Counted from the first letter of the stretch, positions 45,860 through 55,523 are shown. The stretch is 64,000 nucleotides of DNA from Aureimonas sp. Leaf427 (GCF_001425485.1 NZ_LMQW01000012.1:294100-358099), one strand, 5' to 3'. Translations and numbers: made by a program. The notes: generated by a model not told the origin, from the sequence alone.

Positions 45860-46060
45860 TCAGCGGTTGTACGGCATGTAAACCTTGACGATCCGCGCGT
45901 CGGGCTCGGACAGGATCATCGTCCCGCGAGCGTTGCGCAGGAAGGTGTTGGAGCGCTTGATCATGCCGTGACGCTTGCCGGCCGCACCGGCCTTGACGTG
46001 GCCGTTCGCGGTGAAGCGGAAGCGTTTCTTGGCAGCTGCCTTGGTCTTCATCTTGGGCAT
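45860..46060 (-). CDS. rpmI: 50S ribosomal protein L35
   Basis: Ribosomal protein L35 (66 residues), [37 protein letters not shown] to VYMPYNR. Normal length and sequence. It lies 35 bp upstream of rplT and about 280 nt downstream of infC. CAAGGAG-like sequence precedes the ATG at 46060. Confidence 0.97.
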   Translation of the reverse strand: MPKMKTKAAAKKRFRFTANGHVKAGAAGKRHGMIKRSNTFLRNARGTMILSEPDARIVKVYMPYNR

Positions 46061-46301
46061 TTTGCTCTCCTTGGGGAGATCGCACGGAGCAGCCCCGAGG
46101 GGCGACCCGAACACCGCGAAAGCGGCGCAATGCGACCAGCATTATGAACCGACACGGCATGCCCTGCCGGCCGGCTCGTTGAAACGAGGTGGGCTATAGC
46201 GGAAAGGCCGGCCCGGTGGCAAGAGCCGCCGAGCCGCAAATCCGAACGGCACGCCCGTCGCCGCGCACGACGTGCGGGCGCGGCGGAGCGATGGCCGGGG
46301 T

Positions 46302-46341
46302 GTCGTCGCCGGCGCGTCGTTTTCGTCGTCGCCGGCGCGTC
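46302..46341 (-). repeat. 17-bp tandem direct repeat at the infC 3' end
   Basis: GTCGTCGCCGGCGCGTC occurs at 46302-46318 and again at 46325-46341 with a GTTTTC spacer; the second copy overlaps the infC stop codon. Each copy holds a CGCCGGCG palindrome. Confidence 0.7.
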
Positions 46342-46879
46342 AGCCGCGCGGGGCGAGAACCATCATCATCTGGCGGCCTTCGAGCTTGGGCTCGGCTTCC
46401 ACCTTGGCGATCTCGGTCGTCTCCTCGCGGACACGGTTGAGAAGCAGCATGCCGAGATCCTGGTGCGCCATTTCGCGGCCACGGAAGCGCAGCGTGACCT
46501 TGACCTTGTCGCCTTCCTCGAAGAAGCGGCGGACCGCCTTCATCTTGGTCTCGTAGTCGTGATCGTCGATGTTCGGACGCATCTTGATCTCTTTGACCTC
46601 GATGATCTTCTGTCGGCGACGCGCCTCGGCGGCCTTCTTCTGGCCCTCGTATTTCAGCTTGCCGAGATCGAGGATCTTGCAGACCGGCGGATTGGCCGTC
46701 GGAACGATCTCGACGAGGTCCAGCCCGGCTTCCTCGGCCATGGCAAGCGCCTCGGCCGTCGGCGTCGGGCCGCGGTTCTGTCCTTCCGCGTCGATCAGCT
46801 GGATGAACGGGACCCGGATATCCTTATTGGAACGCGGCCCTTCCTTCTGGACCGGCGGCGCACGAAATGGTCTGCGAAT
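46340..46879 (-). CDS. infC: Translation initiation factor IF-3
   Basis: IF-3 (179 residues), which discriminates start codons and splits ribosomes. The likely start is the ATT at 46879, decoding a product that begins [15 protein letters not shown], with CAGGAG 8-10 nt upstream. No upstream ATG/GTG in frame fits, and an ATT start is the known autoregulatory feature of infC. Starting at the first internal ATG (46741) would drop the N-terminal domain. The C-domain contains [19 protein letters not shown]. It is divergent from an alpha/beta hydrolase gene and upstream of rpmI-rplT. Confidence 0.93.
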   Translation of the reverse strand: MRRPFRAPPVQKEGPRSNKDIRVPFIQLIDAEGQNRGPTPTAEALAMAEEAGLDLVEIVPTANPPVCKILDLGKLKYEGQKKAAEARRRQKIIEVKEIKMRPNIDDHDYETKMKAVRRFFEEGDKVKVTLRFRGREMAHQDLGMLLLNRVREETTEIAKVEAEPKLEGRQMMMVLAPRG

Positions 46880-47053
46880 GGTCGTTGTCTCCTGAACGTT
46901 GACGACACTTCAATTCAAATGCCAAGCCGCTGCGGAGCCCATCGGGTTTCGACTCAGGACCCCGTCGCCGGCCCGCCCGGCAGACCTCTTCGAGGTGACG
47001 CAGGGCAAGGCGGCAGCGCTGATCCGAAGCGCGGCATATGTCAATATAGCACG

Positions 47054-47911
47054 ATGGGATTGGATTTTCACGCCATGACGTCAAGAATCGATCCTGCCCT
47101 CCCCGCCGGCGTCTCGGAAACGGGCGCCGAGCGCGCCGCTCCGGCCTTCCTGACGGTCGGCGAGGCCGGCGACGCGCGGTCCATCGCCCATCTCCTGACG
47201 GCGCGCGGAGAGACAAGCCTCCTCTGGCTCGGCGGATACGGCTCGGACATGCACGGCGCGAAGGCCGAGCGGCTCGATGCGACCGCAGGCGCGCTCGACC
47301 TCACCTTCTGCCGCTTCGATTATTCCGGTCACGGCTCCTCTTCCGGCGCCTTCGAGGACGGAACGATCACGCGCTGGACCGACGAGGCGGAGGCGGTGGC
47401 CGATCGCCTGCCCGGCCGGCAGGTGATTCTCGCGGGCTCCTCCATGGGCGCCTGGATCGCGCTTCGCCTCGCGCAGCGCCGACGCGCGCGGGGCCTCGGG
47501 CAAAGCCTGTCCGGTCTTCTCCTGCTCGCGCCCGCGCCGGATTTCACGAAGCGATTGGTCGAGCCCAAGCTTCGCGAGGACCAGCGCCGCGACCTCGAGA
47601 CGCTCGGCTTCTGCACGGAGCCCTCGCCCTACGGGCCGGAGCCCACGATCTACACGCGCGCCCTCATCGAGGATGGCCGGCGCAATCTCGTGATGGACGG
47701 GCTCATCGAGACGGGATGCCCGGTCCACATCATCCAAGGCATGGCGGACGCGGACGTGCCCTATCGCCATGCGCTCGATCTCGTCTCCTGCCTTCCGTCC
47801 GAAGGCGTGGTTCTGACGCTGGTGCGTGACGGCGATCACCGCCTCTCGCGGCCGACCGACCTCGACCGCATGGACGCCGCCCTCAGAGGTCTCGTCGAAG
47901 GCGCGCGATAG
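47054..47911 (+). CDS. Alpha/beta hydrolase
   Basis: Hydrolase of 285 residues (start at 47054; 47075 is an alternative). Core marks are LLWLGGYGSDMHGAKAERLD, FDYSGHGSSSG, nucleophile elbow AGSSMGAWIAL and the terminal His in VRDGDHRLS. The closest known type is the ABHD10/palmitoyl-thioesterase-like group, but the substrate is unknown. It is divergent from infC, a common location for this type of gene in rhizobia. Confidence 0.85.
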   Translation: MGLDFHAMTSRIDPALPAGVSETGAERAAPAFLTVGEAGDARSIAHLLTARGETSLLWLGGYGSDMHGAKAERLDATAGALDLTFCRFDYSGHGSSSGAFEDGTITRWTDEAEAVADRLPGRQVILAGSSMGAWIALRLAQRRRARGLGQSLSGLLLLAPAPDFTKRLVEPKLREDQRRDLETLGFCTEPSPYGPEPTIYTRALIEDGRRNLVMDGLIETGCPVHIIQGMADADVPYRHALDLVSCLPSEGVVLTLVRDGDHRLSRPTDLDRMDAALRGLVEGAR

Positions 47912-48208
47912 GCCGCGAGCGTTTGGTTCCCGCGCGATCCGACCGAATCCGAAATGTCGCGCCCGTGTGTTCAAATTGTCACGCAACCTTCATATCGGCC
48001 CGGTCGCGGCTAAAACTCTCGCATTTTCAGGGAAACCGGCCAGACTTCGAGCGGCGCGGAGGCCGGACGACGCGGGGGATGGCGCCCCGAACCTGATGCG
48101 AGGCCGACACGCGACAAGCAAACGTCCCGACATGCCGTTGACAGAATTCCGCACTGCAACGACCATCGACCCCGAGACAAGATCAGAGCCTGATGGCGGG
48201 GGTCGAAA

Positions 48209-48820
48209 ATGCGGAATTACCGTGCAGTCTGTGCCGGTTTGCTGTGCGCATTGAGTTTCTTTGGGGCAGTGTCTGCCGCCAGTGCTCGCGACGACTTCAT
48301 GGTCGTGGGCGCCAGGACGACATCACCTATCGGCCATCATCTGTTCTGCATCGATCAACCTGCCGATTGCCAAGCCGACACGCCGAACGCGGCCGATCCC
48401 GTCGCGATCACCGAGCCGCTTCTCGGTCTCGTCGCTGAAATCAATCTCTCCATCAACAAGGTGATCCGGCCAAGCTCGGACTTCGAACTCTACGGCGTCG
48501 AGGAGCGCTGGACCTATCCGATCGAGGCCGGCGACTGCGAGGACTACGCCCTCCTGAAGCTTCGCTCGCTCCGCGCGATCGGCATCGCGAAGTCCGATCT
48601 CCTGATGACGGTCGTGCGCAAGCGAAACGGCGAAGGCCATGCGGTTCTGACCCTTCGAACGACCCGCGGCGACTACGTGCTCGACAATCTCAGCTCGCAG
48701 GTGAAGCTGTGGCGCGACACGCCCTACACGTTCGTCAAACGCCAGGACCCGACCGCTCCTCAGCACTGGGTCGCGATCGAGGACGGCGCCGATCTCGTGG
48801 TCGGCTCGTTGAAGAAGTAG
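48209..48820 (+). CDS. Bacterial transglutaminase-like cysteine protease (BTLCP)
   Basis: Exported protein of 203 residues of the DUF920/BTLCP family. A signal peptide covers about 1-27. The catalytic triad is visible: Cys110 (EAGDCEDYALLK), His144 (GEGHAVLTLR) and Asp159 (YVLDNL). Family members act as cysteine proteases at the cell envelope; LapG-type relatives cleave surface adhesins under c-di-GMP control. This short form lacks neighbours such as LapD, so that role is not established. The upstream intergenic region, 47912-48208, shows no gene. Confidence 0.88.
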   Translation: MRNYRAVCAGLLCALSFFGAVSAASARDDFMVVGARTTSPIGHHLFCIDQPADCQADTPNAADPVAITEPLLGLVAEINLSINKVIRPSSDFELYGVEERWTYPIEAGDCEDYALLKLRSLRAIGIAKSDLLMTVVRKRNGEGHAVLTLRTTRGDYVLDNLSSQVKLWRDTPYTFVKRQDPTAPQHWVAIEDGADLVVGSLKK

Positions 48821-49102
48821 GTGATTCGGCCGCGGCTCCCGATCTCGGGCCCGGCCCGACTCCTTTTTTCTCAACTCTCTAGATTTATTCGGCTTTCCAC
48901 CTGTCGTTCGGCGTCCGAGGACGCCGGATCGGCCTGTTTCCCGTTCCATTTTCCAGGCGGAACGAACGCTCGCTTCGCGGCCACTCATTTCGGCGTCCGA
49001 ATGGGCTGCGATCGCCGCAAATCTTAACAATCGATATAGACGGCCCGCCTCCCGCTGCGGCATGCTCGTTTGATCACAGCGCGAGCAGGGGAGGTTCACT
49101 CG
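48821..49102. other. Intergenic region with a GGCGTCC palindrome
   Basis: GGCGTCC/GGACGCC at 48910-48925 is a perfect 7-bp palindrome with a 2-nt centre and no U tract; it may be an operator or end the previous transcript. No gene is supported. Confidence 0.4.
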
Positions 49103-49330
49103 ATGCAACGCTCTTCGACATGGGACGATCGATTGCTTGCGCTGGACGTGGAGACCGCGTTGAAAGCGCTCGGGATCGCGGCGGGCGAAGACGATCTTTG
49201 CGACGGCGATCTGCGCCTCGCCGTGGAGAACCTGCGCGGAACGCAGGCGCTCTCGAAGCGGATGGTGGGCACCGAGGCGACCACGCCGACGCTGCTCGCC
49301 GGCGACAGCGAAATCTTTGGTATCCGCTGA
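49103..49330 (+). CDS. Small hypothetical protein
   Basis: Protein of 75 residues, MQRSSTWDDRLLALDVETALKALG..., acidic and helical by eye, with no signal, membrane segment or recognised motif. GGGGAGG lies before the ATG at 49103, supporting a real gene; an in-frame TTG further up is less likely. It is convergent with yacG. Confidence 0.5.
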   Translation: MQRSSTWDDRLLALDVETALKALGIAAGEDDLCDGDLRLAVENLRGTQALSKRMVGTEATTPTLLAGDSEIFGIR

Positions 49331-49363
49331 CCGTCCGATGCTCCTCGGATGTGATGTCTAGGC

Positions 49364-49555
49364 CTACCGCTCGGGATCGTCCTCGCTGCCCGCCTCGTCG
49401 GGCGGGCCGGGAATGACGTAGGCGCCGGTCAGCCAGCGGTGCAGATCCACCGACTTGCAGCGCGGCGAACAGAACGGAAAGGCCGCGCGATCCGACGGCT
49501 TTCCGCATTCCGGGCATTGGCGCTTGGGGCGAAGCGGCGTCACGCTGGCCGGCAT
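49364..49555 (-). CDS. yacG: DNA gyrase inhibitor YacG
   Basis: Zinc-binding protein of 63 residues that inhibits gyrase by binding GyrB. The four zinc Cys are in [29 protein letters not shown]. The C-terminus is acidic ([10 protein letters not shown]). The start at 49555 ([10 protein letters not shown]) gives the family length. It belongs to the infA-maf-yacG group on the minus strand but is separated from maf by a family A repeat. Confidence 0.9.
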   Translation of the reverse strand: MPASVTPLRPKRQCPECGKPSDRAAFPFCSPRCKSVDLHRWLTGAYVIPGPPDEAGSEDDPER

Positions 49556-49713
49556 CGGCAGGTCTCCGGGATTTGGTCGAGGCGATGGTGGTCGCGCCGG
49601 CGGTTGCCGCCCCACATGGGCCGCGAACGCGCTCCGCTCCCAATCGCTCACGTCCTCAAATGTTTCACCGCGCCTTTTGAAAACACGGCCGAGGCCGACG
49701 GCTCCTCGGGCCT

Positions 49714-49819
49714 TCGAGAGTCTGTCAGGTTTTTACCGAACCAGACGGACGCTCGATTCCTTCGTTATCGTTCGTCTTTTCGGGCTGACCGGCTCCCGCT
49801 TATCCCTGACAAACCCCTA
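49714..49819 (+). repeat. Dispersed ~105-bp repeat, family A, copy 2
   Basis: Left part AGAGTCTGTCAGG and CCGAACCAGACGGAC; right part TCTTTTCGGG, CCCTGACAAAC. Same orientation as copy 1 and more diverged at the right end. It lies between maf and yacG, inside an operon. Confidence 0.75.
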
Positions 49820-49833
49820 GCGGACGCGCGACG

Positions 49834-50475
49834 TCAGACCTTCGGCGGCGGGAGGGCCGGGTCGCGCCACTGGCGGTGGATGTCGTAGCCTTCGCCGCCG
49901 ATGAGGGCGATGGCCTCGTAGAGCGGCAGGCCGACCACATTGGTGTAGGAGCCGACGAGGCGCACGACGAAGCTGCCGGCCAGGCCCTGGATCGCGTAGC
50001 CGCCCGCCTTGCCCCGCCATTCGCCGGATGCGACGTAGCTCTCGATATCCTCCCGCGACAGCCGCTTGAAGCGCACGCGCGTCTCGACCAGCTTCTGGCG
50101 CAGCCGGCCCTGCGGCCCGATCAGGCAGAGGCCGGTGTGGACGCGGTGCGTGCGGCCGGAAAGAATGCGCAGGTTCGCGACGGCATCGTCCACCAGCTCG
50201 GCCTTCGGCAGGATCTGCCGGCCGACGGAGACGACCGTGTCGGCGCCCAGAACCAGCCGCCCCTCGGCCTCCCCGCGCTCGGCGAGGATGGAGGCGGCGG
50301 TCTCGGCCTTCAGCTGGGACAGGCGCTTGGCGAGCGAGCGGGGATGTTCGGAGCGTTCGGGCGTCTCGTCCACGTCGGCCGGGAGCAGGCGCTCGGGCTC
50401 GATGCCGGCCTGCTGCAGAAGCTCCAGCCGCCGGGGGGACCCGGACGCGAGCACGAGATGACGCGTCTGGCGCAT
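49834..50475 (-). CDS. maf: Maf-like nucleoside triphosphate pyrophosphatase
   Basis: House-cleaning NTP pyrophosphatase (213 residues). Marks are [48 protein letters not shown] and the [34 protein letters not shown] region (seen in parts). It hydrolyses modified or non-canonical nucleotides. The order infA-maf-yacG is the usual rhizobial one. Confidence 0.93.
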   Translation of the reverse strand: MRQTRHLVLASGSPRRLELLQQAGIEPERLLPADVDETPERSEHPRSLAKRLSQLKAETAASILAERGEAEGRLVLGADTVVSVGRQILPKAELVDDAVANLRILSGRTHRVHTGLCLIGPQGRLRQKLVETRVRFKRLSREDIESYVASGEWRGKAGGYAIQGLAGSFVVRLVGSYTNVVGLPLYEAIALIGGEGYDIHRQWRDPALPPPKV

Positions 50476-50594
50476 GGGGTCTCGTCCTACGACATCGATG
50501 CCGGTGAGATGCCGAGCGGACCGATGCGTCAGTTCAGGGAAGGTCGAAGCGGCGTCGCAGGTCGCGCGGACGTGCGGCGCCGATCAGGGAGCGC

Positions 50595-50813
50595 TTACTT
50601 GAAGCGGTAGGTGATGCGACCCTTGGAGAGATCGTAGGGGGTCATCTCGACCAGCACCTTGTCGCCGGTCAGGACGCGGATGCGATTCTTGCGCATGCGG
50701 CCGGCCGTGTGTGCGATGATCTCGTGGTCGTTCTCGAGCTTGATGCGGAAGGTCGCATTGGGCAACAGTTCGGTCACGAGGCCCGGGAATTCGAGAACTT
50801 CTTCTTTCGCCAT
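50595..50813 (-). CDS. infA: Translation initiation factor IF-1
   Basis: IF-1 (72 residues), single S1-like OB fold: [32 protein letters not shown] to GRITYRFK. It blocks the ribosomal A site during initiation. Normal length. It is 119 bp upstream of maf on the same strand. Confidence 0.97.
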   Translation of the reverse strand: MAKEEVLEFPGLVTELLPNATFRIKLENDHEIIAHTAGRMRKNRIRVLTGDKVLVEMTPYDLSKGRITYRFK

Positions 50814-51191
50814 GCGTGTCGTCGGTCCTTCTGACGGTGCGCTCCGGCCGGGTTCGGCGAGCGCTTGCGTCGACGCCGCGGAAAGTCGCGGCCCTCATCG
50901 TCATTTCGGTGGCCCCGCCTTCGACGGATCGAAACCGGGGAATTGCGATGGTCCTGCATTCTCGAACGCAAGACGCCATCCGCCCTCGCCGAGCGCGGAT
51001 GATCTTTCTGGATTCGGCCTTCCATCCGACGTCTTCGCCGAAAAAGCAAGGCGTCGCCGGTTTCGGATCGATCAGGCGGACATAGGACCCGAGGGGTGAA
51101 GCGCGACTCCGAGGCATTCCCGGTGGCGGGATGCACCGGAGCCCGAGCGGCGCCCGAGCCTCTTGCCGGCATGTTCCGGCGCGAGAATCGA
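50814..51191. other. infA-murA intergenic region
   Basis: No gene of known type is visible between infA and the murA stop (378 bp). The open frames here lack ribosome-binding sites and similarity. It presumably holds the infA promoter. Confidence 0.4.
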
Positions 51192-52481
51192 TCAGCCGGA
51201 AATGCGTTCGACCTCGGCGCCGCAGGCGACGAGCTTCTCCTCCAGGCGCTCGAAGCCGCGGTCGAGATGGTAGACACGGTTCACCGTCGTCTCGCCCTCC
51301 GCGACGAGACCGGCGATGACGAGGGAGACCGAGGCGCGAAGGTCCGTCGCCATGACCTGCGCGCCGGCGAGCCGCGAGACGCCCTCGACGCGCGCCACCT
51401 GGCCGGAGAGCTGGATCTTCGCGCCGAGCCGGGCAAGCTCCTGAACGTGCATGAAGCGGTTTTCGAAGATCGTCTCGGTGATGTGCGAGACGCCGGACGC
51501 CATGGTCATCAGCGCCATGAACTGGGCCTGGAGATCGGTGGGGAAGCCGGGGAAGGGATCGGTGACGACGTCGACGGGATGGATACCGCCGCCGTTGCGC
51601 ACGATCCGCACCCCGTTCGGCACCGGCGTCACCTCGGCGCCCGCCTCGCGCAGGACGTTGAAGGCCGAGGTCAGGAGATCGGCGCTCGTCTGCTCCAGCA
51701 CCACGTCGCCGCCGGTCATGGCGACGGCCATGGCATAGGTGCCGGTCTCGATGCGGTCGGGCAGGACGCGGTGGCGCGCGCCGGAGAGCGCGGTGACGCC
51801 CTGGATCGTGATGGTCGGCGTGCCCGCGCCGGAGATCTTCGCGCCCATCGCGTTGAGGCAGGTGGCGAGATCGACCACTTCCGGCTCGCGCGCGGCGTTT
51901 TCGATGACGGTCTCGCCCTTGGCCAGCGAGGCCGCCATCATCATCACATGCGTCGCGCCGACCGAGACCTTGGGGAAGACGTAGCGGTTGCCGACGAGGC
52001 CGCCCTTGGCCTCCGCGATGATGTAGCCGGCCTCGATCTCCATGGTCGCGCCGAGCGCGCGCAGGCCGTCGATGAAGAGATCGACCGGCCGCGTGCCGAT
52101 GGCGCAGCCGCCGGGCAGCGAGACCTTGGCCTTGTGCATGCGCGCCAGAAGCGGGCCGATGACCCAGAAGCTCGCGCGCATCTTCGAGACCAGCTCGTAA
52201 GGGGCGGTCGTGTCGATGATGGTGCGGGCGGTGAAGTGGATCGTGCGCCCGCTGGCGGGCGTCGAGGAGAGGCGCTTGCCCGAAACGGTGTAGTCGACGC
52301 CATGATTGCCGAGGATGCGGATGAGCTGCTCCACATCCGCCAGATGCGGCACGTTTTCCAGCGTCAGCGTGTCGTCCGTCAGGAGCGAGGCGATCATCAG
52401 CGGGAGAGCTGCGTTCTTGGCGCCGGAGATCGGGATCGTCCCGTTCAGCGTGTTGCCGCCCTTGATGCGAATACGGTCCAT
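51192..52481 (-). CDS. murA: UDP-N-acetylglucosamine 1-carboxyvinyltransferase
   Basis: First committed enzyme of peptidoglycan synthesis, transferring enolpyruvate to UDP-GlcNAc (429 residues). It begins [34 protein letters not shown]; the catalytic loop is [14 protein letters not shown] with the Cys present, which predicts fosfomycin sensitivity at this site. The start at 52481 gives the family N-terminus; the frame is open further up but unlike the family. Confidence 0.96.
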   Translation of the reverse strand: MDRIRIKGGNTLNGTIPISGAKNAALPLMIASLLTDDTLTLENVPHLADVEQLIRILGNHGVDYTVSGKRLSSTPASGRTIHFTARTIIDTTAPYELVSKMRASFWVIGPLLARMHKAKVSLPGGCAIGTRPVDLFIDGLRALGATMEIEAGYIIAEAKGGLVGNRYVFPKVSVGATHVMMMAASLAKGETVIENAAREPEVVDLATCLNAMGAKISGAGTPTITIQGVTALSGARHRVLPDRIETGTYAMAVAMTGGDVVLEQTSADLLTSAFNVLREAGAEVTPVPNGVRIVRNGGGIHPVDVVTDPFPGFPTDLQAQFMALMTMASGVSHITETIFENRFMHVQELARLGAKIQLSGQVARVEGVSRLAGAQVMATDLRASVSLVIAGLVAEGETTVNRVYHLDRGFERLEEKLVACGAEVERISG

Positions 52482-52891
52482 GGGTCCTGCCTTGCGCCTG
52501 GGGCGCCGCCCGACCTCGGCCACGTCGATGCGGCAAGCCTTCGCTGGAGCGCCCGGTGATCCCGGACGGACCCGCCGCGCGGGGCGCACCAAGGCGCCCG
52601 GGCCCGGCCGGGTCCGTGATCGCCCGCTCTACACCACGCGCCGCGGACATTCAAATCGGGTCGGGAGGGGATGGAGTCTTGGATGCGAGGCGGGCGGGCG
52701 GCAAACCCATCCAAGACGGCGGCGCATCATTCACCGCGGGCGAAAGCAGACGCGGTGGGCCAAAGGCCAGTCGTTTCGGAAACGGGATAGGACGACGGTT
52801 CTCGCCGGCAATCCCCGACAAGTTTGTTCTTGATATGTTCTTTGTCGGCTTTATCATCCTGACCGGAGAATCATTCTGCGTGGGAGTAAAC
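52482..52891. other. Intergenic region upstream of murA and of a VOC gene
   Basis: About 410 bp with a GC-rich first half (palindromic CCGGGCCCGG-type sequence near 52597) and an AT-richer second half. No gene is supported; promoters of both divergent genes are expected here. Confidence 0.4.
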
Positions 52892-53275
52892 ATGAGCGTT
52901 TACGCAACGGTCGGAGCCATCGACCCTGCCAAGTCGAATGACTTCTGGGACGCTGCCCTGGCGACGATAGGATGGAGCAAGCATGCCGATTTCCCGGGAT
53001 GGCGCGCCTATTCCGAAGGGGGAAAAGGCGAAGGGTTCGTCCTGTGGGTCTGCAAGCCTTTCGACGGCCAGCCATCGACCGCCGGAAACGGCCAGATGGT
53101 CGGTTTCATGGTGAAATCCGTGTCGGAAGTGGATGCCTTCTACGAGGCTGCCATGGCCAATGGCGGGACCGACGAGGGAAAGCCCGATCCACGGCCCCAT
53201 TACGGGCCGAACTGGTACGCCGCATACATGCGCGATCCCGCAGGGAACAAGGTTTCCGTCGTCTACAACGGATAG
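52892..53275 (+). CDS. VOC-superfamily protein
   Basis: Protein of 127 residues with a glyoxalase/bleomycin-resistance fold. It starts MSVYATVGAIDPAKSNDFWDAALATIGW and ends YMRDPAGNKVSVVYNG, the paired beta-alpha-beta pattern of the superfamily. The start at 52892 follows GGGAG; the frame is open upstream but contains a hydrophobic stretch not seen in relatives. The substrate is unknown. Confidence 0.8.
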   Translation: MSVYATVGAIDPAKSNDFWDAALATIGWSKHADFPGWRAYSEGGKGEGFVLWVCKPFDGQPSTAGNGQMVGFMVKSVSEVDAFYEAAMANGGTDEGKPDPRPHYGPNWYAAYMRDPAGNKVSVVYNG

Positions 53276-53531
53276 AAAACGCGCGACCGAACGGGCGCTT
53301 CGCTCAAGGTTCCAGGATGATGGCTTGATGGTTCGACCGGAAGGCAGCTTCAGCATCTTCCAGTGAAGACGAACTAGAAGCTCTTCTTCATCTATAGAGC
53401 CACGACCCAGACGGAATATTTCGATTTCCGGTCTCTGGAAGCAAACAAACGATTTCCAATCATCTCAGGCCTCCCGCCCCCGAGACCACACCGGAAAAAA
53501 ATGCGGCGACGCGAGCGGCCTGCCGCTGGAT

Positions 53532-53687
53532 TCAAGGCCGGATCAGCGTCGTAATGCCGAAGACGACGAGGGCGGCCATGGCGAGTTTCCAGGCGTCGCC
53601 GCGGCGGCGCAGGCCGGGAAGGCCGAAGGGCCGGATGACCTGGATCGCCATGAGAAGGATGAAGAGGGCGGAGAAGAGCTTGGTCAT
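53532..53687 (-). CDS. Small membrane protein (51 aa) downstream of an anti-sigma gene
   Basis: Protein of 51 residues, MTKLFSALFILLMAIQVIRPFGLPGLRRRGDAWKL, with two hydrophobic helices joined by an Arg-rich loop. GGGAGA precedes the ATG. I recall similar short proteins in rhizobia but no function. It lies 131 bp after the anti-sigma stop on the same strand. Confidence 0.65.
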   Translation of the reverse strand: MTKLFSALFILLMAIQVIRPFGLPGLRRRGDAWKLAMAALVVFGITTLIRP

Positions 53688-53818
53688 CGGTGTCTCCCTT
53701 CTATCGAAGGGTCCGGCGCCGCGCCATGGGCGTCCGCACGACCCGGTGTCGAAAGGCGAAGGCAGACGTCGATGAGCCGGCTTATCGACGGAGGGACGAC
53801 GCCGGGCTCGGTGCTCGG

Positions 53819-54538
53819 TCAGATGCGGCTGAGTTCGCCTTTGGCGACGACGGGGCCGGTGGGCTGGCCGGTCGGCGAGCCGCCGATCGGCTCCAGCGAG
53901 ATGGCGAGGACGCCGCCCCTCGACAGAAGCTCCGGCGCGATCTCGATGCGCAGCGTGCCCGGCTTCATCACGCCGAGTGAATGGGGCGCGTCGCCGGGCG
54001 CGATGATCCAGAGCTCGTGCGAATGGCCGGGGGCGGAGGCGGTCGTCACGGGGATCAGCGTCGCCCCTTCCCGGCCGGGATAGACGACGGCCGTGTAGAG
54101 CGGAACGCTGCCCTCTCCCACGATCGACGCTGTCATCGGCTGCGGCGCGGGCTCGGGAACGGAGAGGATGGCGATGCAGGCGAGGCTCGCCGCGAAGAAG
54201 GCGGTGGCGCCGAGCGCGAAGGGGCGCCAGAAAGCCGGCACCAAGCCCCGGCGGGGATCGACGGCGCGCGGCGCGACGGTGCGCGTCATGCGCGACAGAT
54301 CGCGCTCGATGCCCTCCCAGAGGGCCGCGGGCGGCTCGACCGGCGCGATGCCGGAGAGAAGCGGCGACAGGCGCTCGTCCCATTGCGCGACACGCGCGCC
54401 AAAGCCGGCGTCGAGGCGCTGCAGCCGCTCGGCGTCGCGCCGCTCGGTGCCCGAGAGCAGCCCGAGCGCCAGTTCGGCGGCGCGCAGATCGGCGTCCTCG
54501 CGAGGAGCGTGATCGTGGGAGTCGCGGGGGTCGCTCAT
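53819..54538 (-). CDS. Anti-sigma factor, RskA-like
   Basis: Membrane anti-sigma factor of 239 residues. The N-terminal domain (about 1-90, LRAAELALGLLSGTERRDAERL) binds the sigma factor; it lacks the HxxxCxxC zinc motif. One membrane segment lies at about 110-130 (ALGATAFFAASLACIAIL), and the periplasmic RskA domain follows with HELWIIAPGDAPHSLGVMKPG. It overlaps the ECF sigma gene by 4 nt, so the two are co-expressed. Release of sigma probably needs proteolysis or an oxidative cue, which is only inferred. Confidence 0.88.
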   Translation of the reverse strand: MSDPRDSHDHAPREDADLRAAELALGLLSGTERRDAERLQRLDAGFGARVAQWDERLSPLLSGIAPVEPPAALWEGIERDLSRMTRTVAPRAVDPRRGLVPAFWRPFALGATAFFAASLACIAILSVPEPAPQPMTASIVGEGSVPLYTAVVYPGREGATLIPVTTASAPGHSHELWIIAPGDAPHSLGVMKPGTLRIEIAPELLSRGGVLAISLEPIGGSPTGQPTGPVVAKGELSRI

Positions 54539-55107
54539 GTCTCGAGGCACCCGCGCAGGCGGATCAGACCCCGGCGGATCGTGCTCTTCACCGTGCCGAG
54601 CGGCTGTCCGCCGGTTTCGGCGAGGTCCTCGTAGGTGCGCCCGCCATAGAAGGCCGAGACGATCGCATCGCGGGTCCGGGGCTCCAGCTGACCGAGGCAG
54701 TCCTTCAGACGGCGGGCCTCGTCGCCGCTCTCCAACGCGTCCAGCGCGTCGGGGCCGAGGTCGGGAACCTGGAAGGCGTCCTCCATCGGGCGGTCCGCGA
54801 GGCGCGGGGCGGTGCTGCGGCGGCGGTCGATCGCGCGGTTGCGGGCGATCGTGGCAAGCCAGGTGATCGGGCTCGCCCGCTGGGCGTCGAAGCTGTGCGC
54901 CTTGTTCCAAACCGTGAGGTAGACATCCTGCAACACGTCTTCGGCCTCTTCCCTGCTCCCCAAGATACGGAGGCACACGCCGAATAGTTTCGCCCCCGTG
55001 CGCTCGTAGATGTCGCGAAGGGCCTCGCGGTCTCCGCCGGCCACCGCCTGGAGCGCGAAAACGAGCTCGCGGCGTCTTCCTTCAGCGGTCGGATCGCCTC
55101 GTGCCAC
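54535..55107 (-). CDS. ECF RNA polymerase sigma factor
   Basis: ECF sigma factor of 190 residues. Region 2: EEAEDVLQDVYLTVWNKAHSFDAQRASPITWLATIARNRAIDRRR (in parts). Region 4: LEPRTRDAIVSAFYGGRTYEDLAETGGQPLGTVKSTIRRGLIRLR. It resembles SigK/ECF19-type sigma factors partnered with RskA anti-sigmas. The start is a GTG at 55107 with GGGAC upstream; the ATG at 55118 is out of frame. It shows no link with the EcfG system. Confidence 0.9.
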   Translation of the reverse strand: MARGDPTAEGRRRELVFALQAVAGGDREALRDIYERTGAKLFGVCLRILGSREEAEDVLQDVYLTVWNKAHSFDAQRASPITWLATIARNRAIDRRRSTAPRLADRPMEDAFQVPDLGPDALDALESGDEARRLKDCLGQLEPRTRDAIVSAFYGGRTYEDLAETGGQPLGTVKSTIRRGLIRLRGCLET

Positions 55108-55179
55108 GCTTGTCCCATGCCCCCTGCCCTGCCGCCAGCCAAACCGTCAGGCCGGCGAAAAGTCAAGCGACCGGGGCCC

Positions 55180-55500
55180 TCACGCGCCGGAGGAGAGCTT
55201 CATCAGCACCAGCCCGGAGAGGATCAGCGCGGCCGCGAGAAGCCGCATCGGCGTCGCCGCCTCCCCGAGCACGAAGATGCCGACGAGAAAGGCGCCGACC
55301 GCGCCGATGCCGGTCCAGATCGTGTAGGCCGTGCCGAGCGGCAGGCTTTTCATGGCGAGCGAGAGAAGGCCGAAGCTGCCGATCATGGCGACGAGCGTGA
55401 TCGCCGTCGGCCAAAGACGGGTGAACCCGTCGGACTGCTTCATCGTGAAGGCCCAGAGGATTTCGAGAAGGCCTGCGACGGTCAGAAAGATCCAGGGCAT
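55180..55500 (-). CDS. gdx: SMR-family guanidinium exporter Gdx/SugE
   Basis: Small multidrug resistance protein of 106 residues with four membrane helices. It begins MPWIFLTVAGLLEILWAFTMKQS with the essential Glu13 and has the SugE/Gdx signature GTAYTIWTGIGAVGAFLVGI with Trp62. This signature distinguishes guanidinium exporters from EmrE-type drug pumps. A guanidine-II riboswitch sits directly upstream with the Shine-Dalgarno next to the second hairpin, so export of guanidinium is strongly supported. Confidence 0.95.
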   Translation of the reverse strand: MPWIFLTVAGLLEILWAFTMKQSDGFTRLWPTAITLVAMIGSFGLLSLAMKSLPLGTAYTIWTGIGAVGAFLVGIFVLGEAATPMRLLAAALILSGLVLMKLSSGA

Positions 55501-55523
55501 GACGGCCCTCCTTTGCGAGTGGC

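Noticed and set aside
48956-48980. GGAAC-like sequence upstream of the small gene at 49103.
   Set aside because: The expected TT at 18-19 nt is missing, so it does not fit the EcfG pattern.
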